A stretch of 38,089 nucleotides of DNA from Chloroflexota bacterium (GCA_023473795.1 JAMCYS010000046.1:1-38089), one strand, 5' to 3'; shown: positions 26,059 through 34,227, numbered from the stretch's first letter. The notes: generated by a model from the sequence alone, not told the origin. Numbers and translations: made by a program.

Positions 26059-26655
26059 ATGAAGAATGCTCTGCTGCTAGTGGACGTGCAAAACGACTTT
26101 ACCCCCGGCGGGGCCTTGGGAGTGCCGGGCGGAGACGAGATTGTCCCAATCATCGACGACTACATTGACCTTGCCCAGGCGGCGCGGATGATCATCATCG
26201 CCTCGCGCGATTGGCATCCACCTGAGACAAAACACTTCCGCCAGTGGGGCGGTACCTGGCCGCCACACTGCGTGCAGGGAACGAGGGGTGCCGAGTTTCG
26301 CCCAGACCTGCGACTGCCCAAGGACGCTTGGGTCGTGTCGAAGGGCATGGATCCCAATGAGGACGCCTACTCCGTATTTCAGGCCACAGCGCCCGACGGG
26401 GCGCCGTTCAAAGACCTGCTGCAGAGGCTCTGGGTGGGCAGGCTGTTCATCGGGGGGCTGGCGACCGACTATTGCGTGCTGAATTCCGTTATTGACGCCG
26501 CCGCCATAGGCGTGCAGACAACCGTGCTGGCCGACGCCGTGCGTGGCATCAATCTGGCTCCAGGCGACATCGAACGCGCGATAGCGCAGATGGTCGCCGC
26601 CGGAGCCAGTCTGACCGTTCTCAACCGCTTCTCCCACTGCTTGCACACGCCATGA
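26059..26655 (+). CDS. nicotinamidase-family cysteine hydrolase
   Basis: A 198-residue isochorismatase-fold enzyme. The catalytic triad is Asp9 (VDVQNDF), Lys95 (VSKGMD) and Cys139 (TDYCV). Metal-binding residues Asp51 and His53 (SRDWHP) and His70 (WPPHCV) point to nicotinamidase (PncA), which turns nicotinamide into nicotinate for NAD salvage, rather than to a plain isochorismatase. The gene begins 19 bp after trpS, so the two may be co-transcribed. No other NAD-salvage gene is present. Confidence 0.87.
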   Translation: MKNALLLVDVQNDFTPGGALGVPGGDEIVPIIDDYIDLAQAARMIIIASRDWHPPETKHFRQWGGTWPPHCVQGTRGAEFRPDLRLPKDAWVVSKGMDPNEDAYSVFQATAPDGAPFKDLLQRLWVGRLFIGGLATDYCVLNSVIDAAAIGVQTTVLADAVRGINLAPGDIERAIAQMVAAGASLTVLNRFSHCLHTP

Positions 26656-26766
26656 GAGGTTCCCCTTTAGTCTGGAACTTCGCCCGCACCGCGCTGGGGC
26701 GTGTGGCACAACCTCTGCCTCGACCTGGATGGTTGGCATAACCGCGCTTCAGGGGAGGTGGCTAAG

Positions 26767-27036
26767 TTGGCAGCTAATAGCAGTAGCTTCAGGCGCAGAG
26801 AGGCTATCAAGCGAGCGACGGACCTCTATCGTCAGAGAGTCCTGGAAGGGGTAGACATGAGCAGCGGGCCGTGCCTTTCAGATGAGGTGGTGCCCGACTG
26901 GTGCGTAGATGTCGCCCACAACCCACGGCAGCCCGTGGACGACCTGCCGGAGAACCAGTGCTCGACTTTTCGCGAGGGGCGTGTCCATCACTTCGTCGAG
27001 CTGGACACGCAGGGCAACCTGATCAGGGCGCGCTAG
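26767..27036 (+). CDS. small conserved-looking hypothetical protein, 89 aa
   Basis: Family not identified. The first 30 residues are a basic helix (RRREAIKRATDLYRQ). The rest has SDEVVPDWCVDVAHNPRQP, DLPENQC, and a His-His pair in GRVHHFVELD, with three Cys in all. There is no signal peptide or membrane segment. The Cys and His could bind a metal, but this is inference. The TTG start is chosen for GGGGAGG 7 nt upstream; an ATG at 26857 with GGAAGGGG upstream is a possible shorter start. A 6-bp hairpin (27036-27050) overlaps the stop codon. Confidence 0.65.
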   Translation: MAANSSSFRRREAIKRATDLYRQRVLEGVDMSSGPCLSDEVVPDWCVDVAHNPRQPVDDLPENQCSTFREGRVHHFVELDTQGNLIRAR

Positions 27037-27075
27037 CCCACGCGGTGGGCTGCGCCGACACTAGGCTGCCGCGGT

Positions 27076-27104
27076 GTGACAGCCCGCAGGCTGTGTGCTA
27101 GAAT
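27076..27104 (+). promoter_or_regulatory. promoter of the tautomerase gene with palindrome in the spacer
   Basis: GTGACA (27076-27081), 17-nt spacer, TAGAAT (27099-27104). A perfect dyad ACAGCC-CGCA-GGCTGT (27079-27094) lies over the -35 edge and spacer, where a repressor or activator dimer would normally bind. Confidence 0.55.
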
Positions 27105-27133
27105 AGCGCTAACGTCGTCTGGGAGGTTGCGCT

Positions 27134-27322
27134 ATGCCGGTTGTCAAGGTCACTTGGTACACAGGTAGAACCCACCAGCAGAAGGCGGAACTTGCCAGGG
27201 CGATCACCGAAGCCGTGGTGCGCATCGGCAAGACCACGGCGGAGCACACGCAGGTGGTTTTCGAGGATGTTGCCAAGGAGGACTGGGCCACGGCGGGCGT
27301 GCTTGAATCCGATAGGAAGTAG
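27134..27322 (+). CDS. 4-oxalocrotonate tautomerase family protein
   Basis: A 62-residue protein of the tautomerase superfamily. Pro follows the initiator Met and would be the catalytic N-terminal proline after processing. Arg12 matches Arg11 of 4-OT. Arg39 of 4-OT is not matched (Gln in HTQVVFE), so it is unlikely to be a true 4-oxalocrotonate tautomerase. The EDWATAG end resembles family paralogues of unknown substrate. GGGAGG upstream of the ATG. It is a single gene with its own promoter; no aromatic catabolism genes adjoin. Confidence 0.85.
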   Translation: MPVVKVTWYTGRTHQQKAELARAITEAVVRIGKTTAEHTQVVFEDVAKEDWATAGVLESDRK

Positions 27323-27376
27323 GTTGGGGGCGGTCGGCCTGTTCTGCTATGTAGGCCCAGGCCGCTTCTGTTTGCC

Positions 27377-27775
27377 ATGAGCGGTATCGTTCGCCAAGCC
27401 GGCTGCATAGTCCTCCGCGGTGACTGCGCCATTGTGCGGCGCACGGTGAATGGCGACTGGGTTTTCCCCAAGGGACACCTGGAACCAGGGGAATTGCCGG
27501 AACAGGCCGCCGGACGCGAGGTCGCCGAAGAAACTGGCCTGCACGTCGACATAGGGCCTGAAGTGGGCCAGGATACCTTCAATTATGGCGGCGAGGTCAG
27601 ACAGGTGGTCTATTTTCTGGGCCACGTACGGCGAGAGCTGCCGACTTGGCCGCAGCATTTGAACCGGGACGCTTTTCCGATCCCCCTGGAGCAGGTTCGC
27701 CGGACTCTCAGTTTCGAGGGCAGCCGTGCCCTGTGGGACCGGGCGCGCGAGTTGGAGAAGGAGCAGCAAGGATGA
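27377..27775 (+). CDS. Nudix hydrolase
   Basis: A 132-residue enzyme with a perfect Nudix box at residues 33-55: Gly, five residues, Glu, seven residues, then REVAEETGL. These enzymes hydrolyse nucleoside diphosphates linked to another group. The VFPKGHLEPGE lead-in resembles Ap4A and ADP-sugar hydrolases, but the substrate cannot be fixed. No clear ribosome binding site precedes the ATG. The stop overlaps the apgM start (ATGA), implying coupled translation. Confidence 0.88.
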   Translation: MSGIVRQAGCIVLRGDCAIVRRTVNGDWVFPKGHLEPGELPEQAAGREVAEETGLHVDIGPEVGQDTFNYGGEVRQVVYFLGHVRRELPTWPQHLNRDAFPIPLEQVRRTLSFEGSRALWDRARELEKEQQG

Positions 27776-28977
27776 TTCCCCTGGAGGTACTCCAAAACCT
27801 AGCCGAGAAGACACCGAGCAAGATCATATTGATGATTATTGACGGCTTGGGCGGGATGCCCAACCCAGAGACAGGGCTGACGGAACTGGAAACGGCCAAC
27901 CTTCCCAATCTGGACGCGATGGCCGGGCGATCGATTGCCGGCCTGAGCGATCCAGTGGGGCCCGGCATCTCTCCTGGCAGCGGCGCGGGCCATCTGGCGC
28001 TGTTTGGCTACGACCCCATCAAGTATGACATCGGCAGAGGAGCGCTCTCCGCTTTTGGCCTGGACTTCCACTTGGAGGCCAATGACCTCGCCGTCCGGGC
28101 CAACTTCGCCACTATCGACGACAACGGAATCGTCACCGATCGCCGGGCCGGTCGCATTCCGACCGAGTACAACCGCGAACTAGCGGAACTCCTCCGCCAG
28201 ATCAAGATTCCCGGCGTTGAGGTTTTCGTCGTTACCGAGAGCGGCCATCGCCTTCTGCTCGTCTTTAGGAGCGACAATCTGAGCGACGAACTCACGTCCA
28301 CCGACCCCCTCATTGTCAACCAGCCGATCCGTGAAGCTGAGCCCGTCGTACCGGCGGCAGCGCACGCGGCGGAAGTCATCAATGCCTTCTCCGGCGAAGC
28401 CAGACGGGTGCTTTCCGGCAAGCATCCAGCTAACGGCATCTTGATGCGCGGTTTCGCCAAACGGCCGAACATACCGTCGTTTCAGACGCTCTACAAGCTC
28501 ACACCCGCGGCCGTCGCCGCTTACCCCATGTACCGCGGGGTCGCGCGCTTGATCGGCATGGAAGCCCTGCCGACCGGCAACAGCATCGCCGCCGAGTTTC
28601 AGGTCGTGGCCGACAACTTCGAACGCTTTGACTTCTTTTTCGTGCACGTTAAATATGGAGACACGGCAGGAGAGGATGGCGACTTCTCACGCAAGGTTCG
28701 GGTGCTGGAGGAGGTCGACGAGAACATGCCGACCCTTCTCAACTTGAAACCCGACGTGTTCGTCGTGACGGGAGACCACAGCACGCCTGCCGTGCTGAAG
28801 AACCATTCTTGGCATCCGGTACCCTTCATGCTGCAATCCCCTCTCTGCATCCCGGACAAGCTGCCGTCGTTCGACGAACGGGCCGTACGGGGGGGCAGCC
28901 TCTTTCGCTTCCCCGCTAAGGAAGGAATGTCGCTGATGCTGGGCTACGCGCAGAAGCTGGGCCGCTTCGGCGCCTAG
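27772..28977 (+). CDS. apgM: 2,3-bisphosphoglycerate-independent phosphoglycerate mutase, archaeal type
   Basis: A 401-residue metalloenzyme of the alkaline phosphatase superfamily interconverting 3- and 2-phosphoglycerate. IIDGLGG (22-28, metal ligand Asp24) starts the core. The catalytic Ser70 with His74 lies in SPGSGAGHLALFGYDP. VTGDHSTP provides the distal metal-binding Asp and His. It is shorter than GpmI (about 510 residues), as expected of ApgM. The ATG overlaps the Nudix stop, with AAGGAG upstream; the frame is open back to 27646 but overlaps the Nudix gene. A terminator follows. Confidence 0.92.
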   Translation: MIPLEVLQNLAEKTPSKIILMIIDGLGGMPNPETGLTELETANLPNLDAMAGRSIAGLSDPVGPGISPGSGAGHLALFGYDPIKYDIGRGALSAFGLDFHLEANDLAVRANFATIDDNGIVTDRRAGRIPTEYNRELAELLRQIKIPGVEVFVVTESGHRLLLVFRSDNLSDELTSTDPLIVNQPIREAEPVVPAAAHAAEVINAFSGEARRVLSGKHPANGILMRGFAKRPNIPSFQTLYKLTPAAVAAYPMYRGVARLIGMEALPTGNSIAAEFQVVADNFERFDFFFVHVKYGDTAGEDGDFSRKVRVLEEVDENMPTLLNLKPDVFVVTGDHSTPAVLKNHSWHPVPFMLQSPLCIPDKLPSFDERAVRGGSLFRFPAKEGMSLMLGYAQKLGRFGA

Positions 28978-28997
28978 AACCGGGCCACTAGTCTTCA

Positions 28998-29029
28998 GGG
29001 GGCGCTGTCTGGGGACGCGCCCTTTCTTT
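28998..29029 (+). terminator. terminator after apgM
   Basis: GGGCGC (29000-29005) pairs with GCGCCC (29017-29022), extendable by G-U pairs, followed at once by TTTCTTT: a rho-independent pattern 20 bp past the apgM stop. Confidence 0.6.
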
Positions 29030-29048
29030 ATGTCCTGCGAAAGTGCAC

Positions 29049-29077
29049 TTGGCCCGAAGCGGGCCGGGTGCTACAAT
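29049..29077 (+). promoter_or_regulatory. proC promoter
   Basis: TTGGCC (29049-29054), 17-nt spacer, TACAAT (29072-29077). The start would be near 29084, giving a leader of about 48 nt with GAGGGGG before the proC ATG. Confidence 0.65.
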
Positions 29078-29131
29078 ACGCGTGCCCGCCGCCGGGGGCG
29101 CTGGGCGTTGCACACTGGTGAGGGGGACTCG

Positions 29132-29947
29132 ATGTTGGAGAGAGTGACGGTTGTAGGGTCGGGCACGATGGGCGAGGCCTTCGTCAAGGGGCTTCTCGGG
29201 CGAGAAATCCTGGACGCCGGGCAAATCGTGGCGACGGATGCTCTACCTGAGCGCCGCGCGGCCATGAAGGAAACCTACGGCGTTCTGGTTACCGAAGACA
29301 ACGGCGAGGCAGTGGCAGGGGCCGACGTCGTAGTATTGGCTGTAAAGCCGCAAGTCGTACGCCGAGTTCTCGACAGCATAAACGGCCGCATGGAACGGCA
29401 CCAGCTCGTCATCACGATCGTGGCCGGCATCCCCATCGCCACAGTGGTCGAGCGCATGCATCACCTAGCGGTCGTGCGCGCCATGCCCAATACGCCTGGT
29501 CAGATCGGCCAGGGGGCCACCGTCTGGACAGCCACAACCCAAGTCACCCCTCTGCAAAGGGAACAGACTGGCGCCATCCTCCGTGCCTTGGGCGTAGAGG
29601 TCTACGTCGACGATGAGCGGTACCTGGACGCGGCGACGGCGCTCTCCGGCAGCGGGCCGGCCTACGTGTACTTGTTCTACGAGGCATTGGTAGACGCGGG
29701 CGTGCACATCGGTTTTTCTCGCCACCAGGCGGAGGAGCTCGTGTATCACACAATCGTCGGCTCGCTCGCTTTTCTGAAGCAGTCCGGCAAGCATCCGGCC
29801 GAGTTGCGCAACGGGGTCACCTCGCCGGGTGGGACCACGACCGAGGCGCTGCTGGAAATGGAAGACTCGCGCCTTCGCGCCGGGATTATCAAGGGCGTGG
29901 CGGCCGCCTACCGGCGCTCCATCGCCCTCGGCAAAGGCGCCTTCTAA
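29132..29947 (+). CDS. proC: pyrroline-5-carboxylate reductase
   Basis: A 271-residue NAD(P)H enzyme performing the last step of proline synthesis. VTVVGSGTMGEAFVKGLL (5-22) is the Rossmann loop. VRAMPNTP and the GSGPAYV stretch form the substrate and dimer region. The C-terminal signature RNGVTSPGGTTTEAL is intact. The ATG is set by GAGGGGG 6 nt upstream; the frame is open from 29030, but a promoter lies inside that extension. Confidence 0.94.
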   Translation: MLERVTVVGSGTMGEAFVKGLLGREILDAGQIVATDALPERRAAMKETYGVLVTEDNGEAVAGADVVVLAVKPQVVRRVLDSINGRMERHQLVITIVAGIPIATVVERMHHLAVVRAMPNTPGQIGQGATVWTATTQVTPLQREQTGAILRALGVEVYVDDERYLDAATALSGSGPAYVYLFYEALVDAGVHIGFSRHQAEELVYHTIVGSLAFLKQSGKHPAELRNGVTSPGGTTTEALLEMEDSRLRAGIIKGVAAAYRRSIALGKGAF

Positions 29948-29975
29948 GGTAGTAGTCCGGCGGCCGGGAAACGCA

Positions 29976-29998
29976 GGTGCGCTCAGGTTGTGAGCACC
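29976..29998. terminator. weak hairpin between proC and the convergent ABC permease gene
   Basis: GGTGCGCTC (29976-29984) faces GAGCACC (29992-29998), pairing except for bulged bases. It lies in the 76-bp convergent gap. No T-run, so termination is only a possibility. Confidence 0.3.
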
Positions 29999-30023
29999 CG
30001 TTCTCTGCCCGAGGGCGCACAGC

Positions 30024-30944
30024 CTACTCGATAACCCGCCCTTTCATTTTCGGATCCAGGTAATCCCTGATGGCATCGCCGAACAGGTTGGCGCACAACA
30101 CGGTCATGGTCAACGCCAGCCCGGGGAAGACCACCAGCCACCAGGGCGGCCGGAAAGTCTCCGCCAGAATGCCACCCAGCATGTTTCCCCAAGACGGTGC
30201 GGGCGGCGGCACACCTACACCCAGGAAGCTGAGCGCCGCCTCCGTGACCATGGCCACGCCGATATTGGCAGTCGCCACTACCAAAAAAGGCGCGATGCAT
30301 TGAGGAGCGATGTGCCTCAACATGATTCGCGGCGTCGTTGCCCCTACGGTCTTGGCCGCTTCCACGTAGGCGTACTCCTTGACCGACAGCGCGACCGAAC
30401 GGATGACCCGGGTGGAAAGCGGGATGCGGGTAACGGCGATGGCTAGAATCACGGTCGAAAGGCCAGCGCCCACGCCAGAGAGAAGAAGCATCGCCAGGAT
30501 CAGCCCGGGGAAAGCCATCATCACGTCCAGAATACGCTGGCTAATCAGGTCAAAGCGGCCACCCAAATAACCACTGACCACGCCCCAGCAAAGGCCGATG
30601 CTATCCCCCACGAAGACCGACGTCAAAGCAACGACCAGAGAGATACGCGCGCCGAAGAACACGCGAGCCAGGGTATCGCGGCCCATGTGGTCGGTGCCGA
30701 AGAGGTGCTCGGCGTTTGGCGCCAAGCGCGCCGCGCCATAGTTGGCCTCGATGGGGTCGAACGGGACCAGCTGCCCGGCGAAAATGGCCACCAGGGCAAC
30801 CAAGATCAAGAAGCAGGCGGCCACCGTACCTGTTGGCGAGGACCTGACGAACCGGCGCAGGGAACGCCAGAAGCCGGCGTCGTCACGACGAACTAGCGCT
30901 TGTGCTTCACCCCGGCCGCCGGGCGCCGCCACTATCTCGCTCAT
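30024..30944 (-). CDS. ABC transporter permease, DppC/OppC type
   Basis: A 306-residue inner-membrane subunit of a peptide/nickel-class importer. It has a cytoplasmic N-terminus, a first helix near 40-60, a loop with HLFGTDHMGRDTLAR, five more hydrophobic segments, and the EAA loop EAAKTVGATTPRIMLRHI that docks the ATPase. It is the last gene of the importer operon, 51 bp after dppB. GAGGGA lies a few bases before the ATG. No ATPase gene follows; the convergent proC lies next. Confidence 0.9.
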   Translation of the reverse strand: MSEIVAAPGGRGEAQALVRRDDAGFWRSLRRFVRSSPTGTVAACFLILVALVAIFAGQLVPFDPIEANYGAARLAPNAEHLFGTDHMGRDTLARVFFGARISLVVALTSVFVGDSIGLCWGVVSGYLGGRFDLISQRILDVMMAFPGLILAMLLLSGVGAGLSTVILAIAVTRIPLSTRVIRSVALSVKEYAYVEAAKTVGATTPRIMLRHIAPQCIAPFLVVATANIGVAMVTEAALSFLGVGVPPPAPSWGNMLGGILAETFRPPWWLVVFPGLALTMTVLCANLFGDAIRDYLDPKMKGRVIE

Positions 30945-30995
30945 TTGTCCCTCACTGCCGACCGGCTGTAGGTAGGTACTACAGCAGCCATCGGC

Positions 30996-31955
30996 TCAGT
31001 TGTCGAACCGGATGCGGGGGTCGAGCCAGCCGTAGGTCATATCAATCAACAAGTTGATCGCGGCAAAGACGACACCGTACAGGAGGACTAGATTCTGGAT
31101 CATCATCCAGTCACGCTCCCCCACGGCCGTCACCAGAGAAGTGCCAAGTCCCGGCACCAGGAAGGCTCGCTCTACAGCCACCGAACCGCCCAGGAGTCCA
31201 CCCAGCGCTACGCCGGACACAGTGACCACGGGCAATAGGGCGTTACGCAGTACGTGCCGCCAGACCAAAGCAGATTCCGTGAGGCCCTTCGCTCTAGCCG
31301 TGCGTACGTAGTCCTCCTGCAACACCTCCATCGTAGCGGAGCGGGTCATGCGGGCAGTAAGCGCCGCGACCGTTATCCCCAACACGAAAGCCGGCCCGAG
31401 ACACATTTGCAGATTGGCCCAGGGATCATCCCATAAGTAGACGATCGTGATGGGCGGCCGGTAAGTGAAGCCCAGGATCATCACCAGTAGAATCAGCAGG
31501 GCAATCCAGAAAGAGGGAACGGCCACGAACAGAATGACGAAGAGGCGAGCCACTGTGTCGGGCCATTTGTTGCGCCAGATGGCGCTGACGATTCCCACGG
31601 GAATGCCGACGAGCCAGGAGATGATAATCGCCATAAGGGCGATTTCCGCCGTGATGGGTCCTCTTCTGGCGATGATCCCGCCAATCGGCTCGTTGCGCCA
31701 GAAAGAATGACCAAATTCCAGGTGGGCGATGTCGTTCATCCAGCTGAGGTACTGCTCAGGTAGCGACCTATCGAGCCCCAGGCTGTGGCGGGCCGCCTGT
31801 ATGTCCTCCTCACTCATGACCATGATGGCGCCTTCTCCCTGGAGGGCGCTGAGCGGATCACCCGGCAGCACCCGCATCGCCAGGAAGATGAGGAGCGTAA
31901 TGCCGAAAAGGGTAGGAACCGCCAGCACCAAACGGCGCATAAGATAACGCTGCAT
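30996..31955 (-). CDS. ABC transporter permease, DppB/OppB type
   Basis: A 319-residue inner-membrane subunit. The family-typical N-terminus YLMRRLVLAVPTLFGITLLIF is followed by RVLPGDP, a periplasmic segment, and five further membrane helices. The EAA loop reads DYVRTARAKGLTESALVWRHVLRNALLPV, and the C-terminus has YGWLDPRIRF. It forms the channel with the following DppC-type subunit. AAAGGAG precedes the ATG. It is separated from the upstream binding-protein gene by a 107-bp gap holding a strong hairpin. Confidence 0.91.
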   Translation of the reverse strand: MQRYLMRRLVLAVPTLFGITLLIFLAMRVLPGDPLSALQGEGAIMVMSEEDIQAARHSLGLDRSLPEQYLSWMNDIAHLEFGHSFWRNEPIGGIIARRGPITAEIALMAIIISWLVGIPVGIVSAIWRNKWPDTVARLFVILFVAVPSFWIALLILLVMILGFTYRPPITIVYLWDDPWANLQMCLGPAFVLGITVAALTARMTRSATMEVLQEDYVRTARAKGLTESALVWRHVLRNALLPVVTVSGVALGGLLGGSVAVERAFLVPGLGTSLVTAVGERDWMMIQNLVLLYGVVFAAINLLIDMTYGWLDPRIRFDN

Positions 31956-31997
31956 GTCTCTCCTTTCGAGAGCCAGCCGTTAGCATAGAAGGCGTGA

Positions 31998-32031
31998 CCC
32001 CGCCTCTCCCTTCGCGACCGGAGAGGCGGGG
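31998..32031 (-). terminator. intercistronic hairpin between binding-protein and permease genes
   Basis: CCCCGCCTCTCC (31998-32009) pairs perfectly with GGAGAGGCGGGG (32020-32031), 12 bp with a 10-nt loop. No T-run follows on the minus strand, so it more likely shields the upstream message from 3' decay or partly ends transcription, letting the binding protein exceed the permeases. Confidence 0.6.
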
Positions 32032-32062
32032 CGGCGTGAGACGGGCGGGAGACGGGTTCGCC

Positions 32063-33850
32063 CTACTTATCGAGCCAGACGGGATCCAACCGGCCCCAGT
32101 TGGAGTGCCGCCACTTCTCCACCGACAGTCCCTTGACGTACTTGGCCAGGACCTGGGAGTGCTGGGTGAAGCCGGTGATGATGAAGGGCGGGTTCTGGTC
32201 CAGCAGGTCCATGCCCTTGTTGAACAGATCCTTCAGTTTAGCCTTGTCGGTTTCCTTGTTGATCTGGTCGAGAACGGCGTCGAACTCGGGATTGGAGTAC
32301 TTGTCGACGTTCTGCGAGCCGCCCGTCTTAAGGTAGGCGTTCCACATGGGCGTCGGGTCCGCGATCGGGTTGTCAAACTTCGTCTCGACCAGAATGTCGT
32401 AGGTCCCCTTGACGTAGTTGTCGGCCAGCAGACTACGCTCGATCAAGGTGATCTTGCAGTTGATGCCCAGGTTCTTGCGGAACTCCTCCTGGTAAGCCGG
32501 AGCCATGATCTCCGCCGCCCAGGCCGCCGTGGCGGTCACGAGCTCGACGGTGGGGAATCCTTTGCCGTCAGGGAATCCGGCGTCCGCCAGCAGCTTCTTG
32601 GCATCGGCGACGTCCTGGGTCTTGTCCGGCCGGTAGCCGGGCATCTTGTCGAGTTCCGCCTGCGGGGTGGCATAGGGCGCGGCATCCGGCATCCAGCGGC
32701 CTTCGGTGATCGGCTCCTGATCCTGGTACGCCTTGAAGATGTTCTGCCGGCTGACGGCCAGGAACATCGCTCGCCGCACGCGCTTGTCGTCGAACGGCTT
32801 GCGGGTGTTGTTGATGTGGCAGGTGTGGGAAGCCAGGCTGGGAGTGCGCATGGTCAGGTACTTGTCTGGGCTCTTCTGGGCCTGCCGCCAGACGTCGACG
32901 GAGGAGTTGAACGTCATGTCTGCCTGGCCGGCGAGAACAGCCGTGCCACGATCGGTCATCTGTGGCACGTGGATCAGCTCCATGCCGTCCACGTAGGGGA
33001 TGTCCTTGTCGTAGTAGTCCGGATTGCGCTCCCAGATGATCTTCTCGTTAGCCCGCATCTCCTTCAGGCGGAAGGGACCGGTGCCCATCGGGTTGACCTT
33101 GCGCAGGTCGTAGTTGTTGGACTCGATTTGCTTCTTGCTCAAAATCGGGAAGCCGAAGTTCTGGCAGCTGCCGCCGGTCAGTACCTCCAGGAAGTAAGCG
33201 GTGGGTTGCTTCAAGGTGAACTTCACCGTCAGCTTGTCCACGGCCTCCACCTTGTCTACGGTGTTCAGGTAATCCTTCCACTGGGTAATGATACCCGCGG
33301 GAGGATCGAGCACCTTCTTAAAGGTTGTAACCACGTCATCCGAGCTGAGAACCGTGCCGTCCTGGAACTTGACGCCGTCCTTGAGTTTGAAGGTGTAGAC
33401 CTTGCCATCTCCTGAGATGTCCCACTTGTCCGCCAGGTCCGGGATGATCGTGTTCAGGCCGTCATTGAGATTGAGCCGCACGAGCCCGTTATAGGCCATC
33501 CACAGGTTCATCGGCCAGCCGACGCCTGCGTAGAAGTCATAGTGGGCCACGGTCGAGGGACCGGCTACGCGCAGCACTCCACCTTTCTTTATGTTAGCTT
33601 CAGGCGCGTGCAGCGATACCGGTTTCGCTCCTGCCGCGGCCGGAGTGGGCTGGGCGACTTGAGCGGGCGCAACGGTCGCCACCGGGGCAGGCGGAGCGGC
33701 AGGTTTGGACGTTTCGGCCGCCTTGGGTGCGGCAGTTGGGGAGGGGGTACTTGCGCTACATGCGGCGAGCACACCAGCGCCCAACGTGAGAGCGGCGGAG
33801 GTGAGGAGCTGTCTGCGAGTGATAGTGCGACCGAGGTTGAGTCTATTCAC
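32063..33850 (-). CDS. ABC transporter substrate-binding lipoprotein, family 5 (peptide/nickel class)
   Basis: A 595-residue extracytoplasmic binding protein. The signal sequence has a twin-arginine motif (TRRQLL, Arg12-Arg13) and lipobox LAAC with Cys31, so it is probably Tat-exported and lipid-anchored. A Pro/Ala/Thr linker (32-85) follows, then the SBP_bac_5 fold with FKLKDGVKFQDGTVLSSDDVV and a long C-terminal lobe. Family members bind oligopeptides, nickel or other solutes; specificity is not readable. It starts with GTG, with GGGAG about 9 nt upstream. It is the first gene of the importer operon, with its promoter nearly 300 bp upstream. Confidence 0.92.
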   Translation of the reverse strand: MNRLNLGRTITRRQLLTSAALTLGAGVLAACSASTPSPTAAPKAAETSKPAAPPAPVATVAPAQVAQPTPAAAGAKPVSLHAPEANIKKGGVLRVAGPSTVAHYDFYAGVGWPMNLWMAYNGLVRLNLNDGLNTIIPDLADKWDISGDGKVYTFKLKDGVKFQDGTVLSSDDVVTTFKKVLDPPAGIITQWKDYLNTVDKVEAVDKLTVKFTLKQPTAYFLEVLTGGSCQNFGFPILSKKQIESNNYDLRKVNPMGTGPFRLKEMRANEKIIWERNPDYYDKDIPYVDGMELIHVPQMTDRGTAVLAGQADMTFNSSVDVWRQAQKSPDKYLTMRTPSLASHTCHINNTRKPFDDKRVRRAMFLAVSRQNIFKAYQDQEPITEGRWMPDAAPYATPQAELDKMPGYRPDKTQDVADAKKLLADAGFPDGKGFPTVELVTATAAWAAEIMAPAYQEEFRKNLGINCKITLIERSLLADNYVKGTYDILVETKFDNPIADPTPMWNAYLKTGGSQNVDKYSNPEFDAVLDQINKETDKAKLKDLFNKGMDLLDQNPPFIITGFTQHSQVLAKYVKGLSVEKWRHSNWGRLDPVWLDK

Positions 33851-34149
33851 GCTCTGATTCTCCCTTCGGCCGAGGCCGTACTTCTTCCGCGCAATTTGGA
33901 CGCGGGTAAACGGAACGCCTCACTGGATGGCCTACGTCGCCGTCCAAAACAGGATTCGGGACCGGAGATCCGCGCAGTGTTCGCACCTTCCGCGTGCGCC
34001 GCTCTGAGGTCGCTGGCACGACCTCCATTCTCCTTGCGCCTGTGCAGGGGAAGATGGCGCCGCGACGCTAGCGCGGGCTGTGTCTTTGCCGCTTCACCTC
34101 CTTGAGATGCAATCAAGAACGCGCTTTGCCGCTCGTGCGGCATTGCGAA
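33851..34149 (-). promoter_or_regulatory. long 5' leader of the ABC importer operon
   Basis: Between the strong promoter (34150-34178) and the GTG of the binding-protein gene lies a leader of about 293 nt. It contains a 10-nt perfect Shine-Dalgarno core, AAGGAGGTGA (34094-34103, minus strand), with no ATG, GTG or TTG at normal distance. No known riboswitch is recognised. An Arg-rich open frame spans it (34143 down to 33847) but does not look coding. Confidence 0.45.
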
Positions 34150-34178
34150 GTTATATCAGCCGCAACCTGCCCTGTCAA
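34150..34178 (-). promoter_or_regulatory. promoter of the ABC importer operon
   Basis: Minus strand TTGACA (34173-34178), 17 nt, TATAAC (34150-34155): perfect -35 and five-of-six -10. Transcription would begin near 34143. Confidence 0.8.
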
Positions 34179-34227
34179 GCAAAAGGTCGGATAGGCTTTC
34201 GGGCAGGTACCAGCCGGGCAGGGCCGG

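Noticed and set aside
31994-33415. 473-aa plus-strand open frame
   Set aside because: Antisense to the ABC binding-protein gene, whose signal peptide, lipobox and family motifs are clear; the long frame is a by-product of GC-rich codon usage.
33847-34143. 98-aa minus-strand frame in the importer leader, starting at the predicted transcription start and overlapping the GTG of the binding protein
   Set aside because: Arg/Ser-rich with no motif and codon use unlike its neighbours; the coincidences of position are noted but not enough to call a gene.
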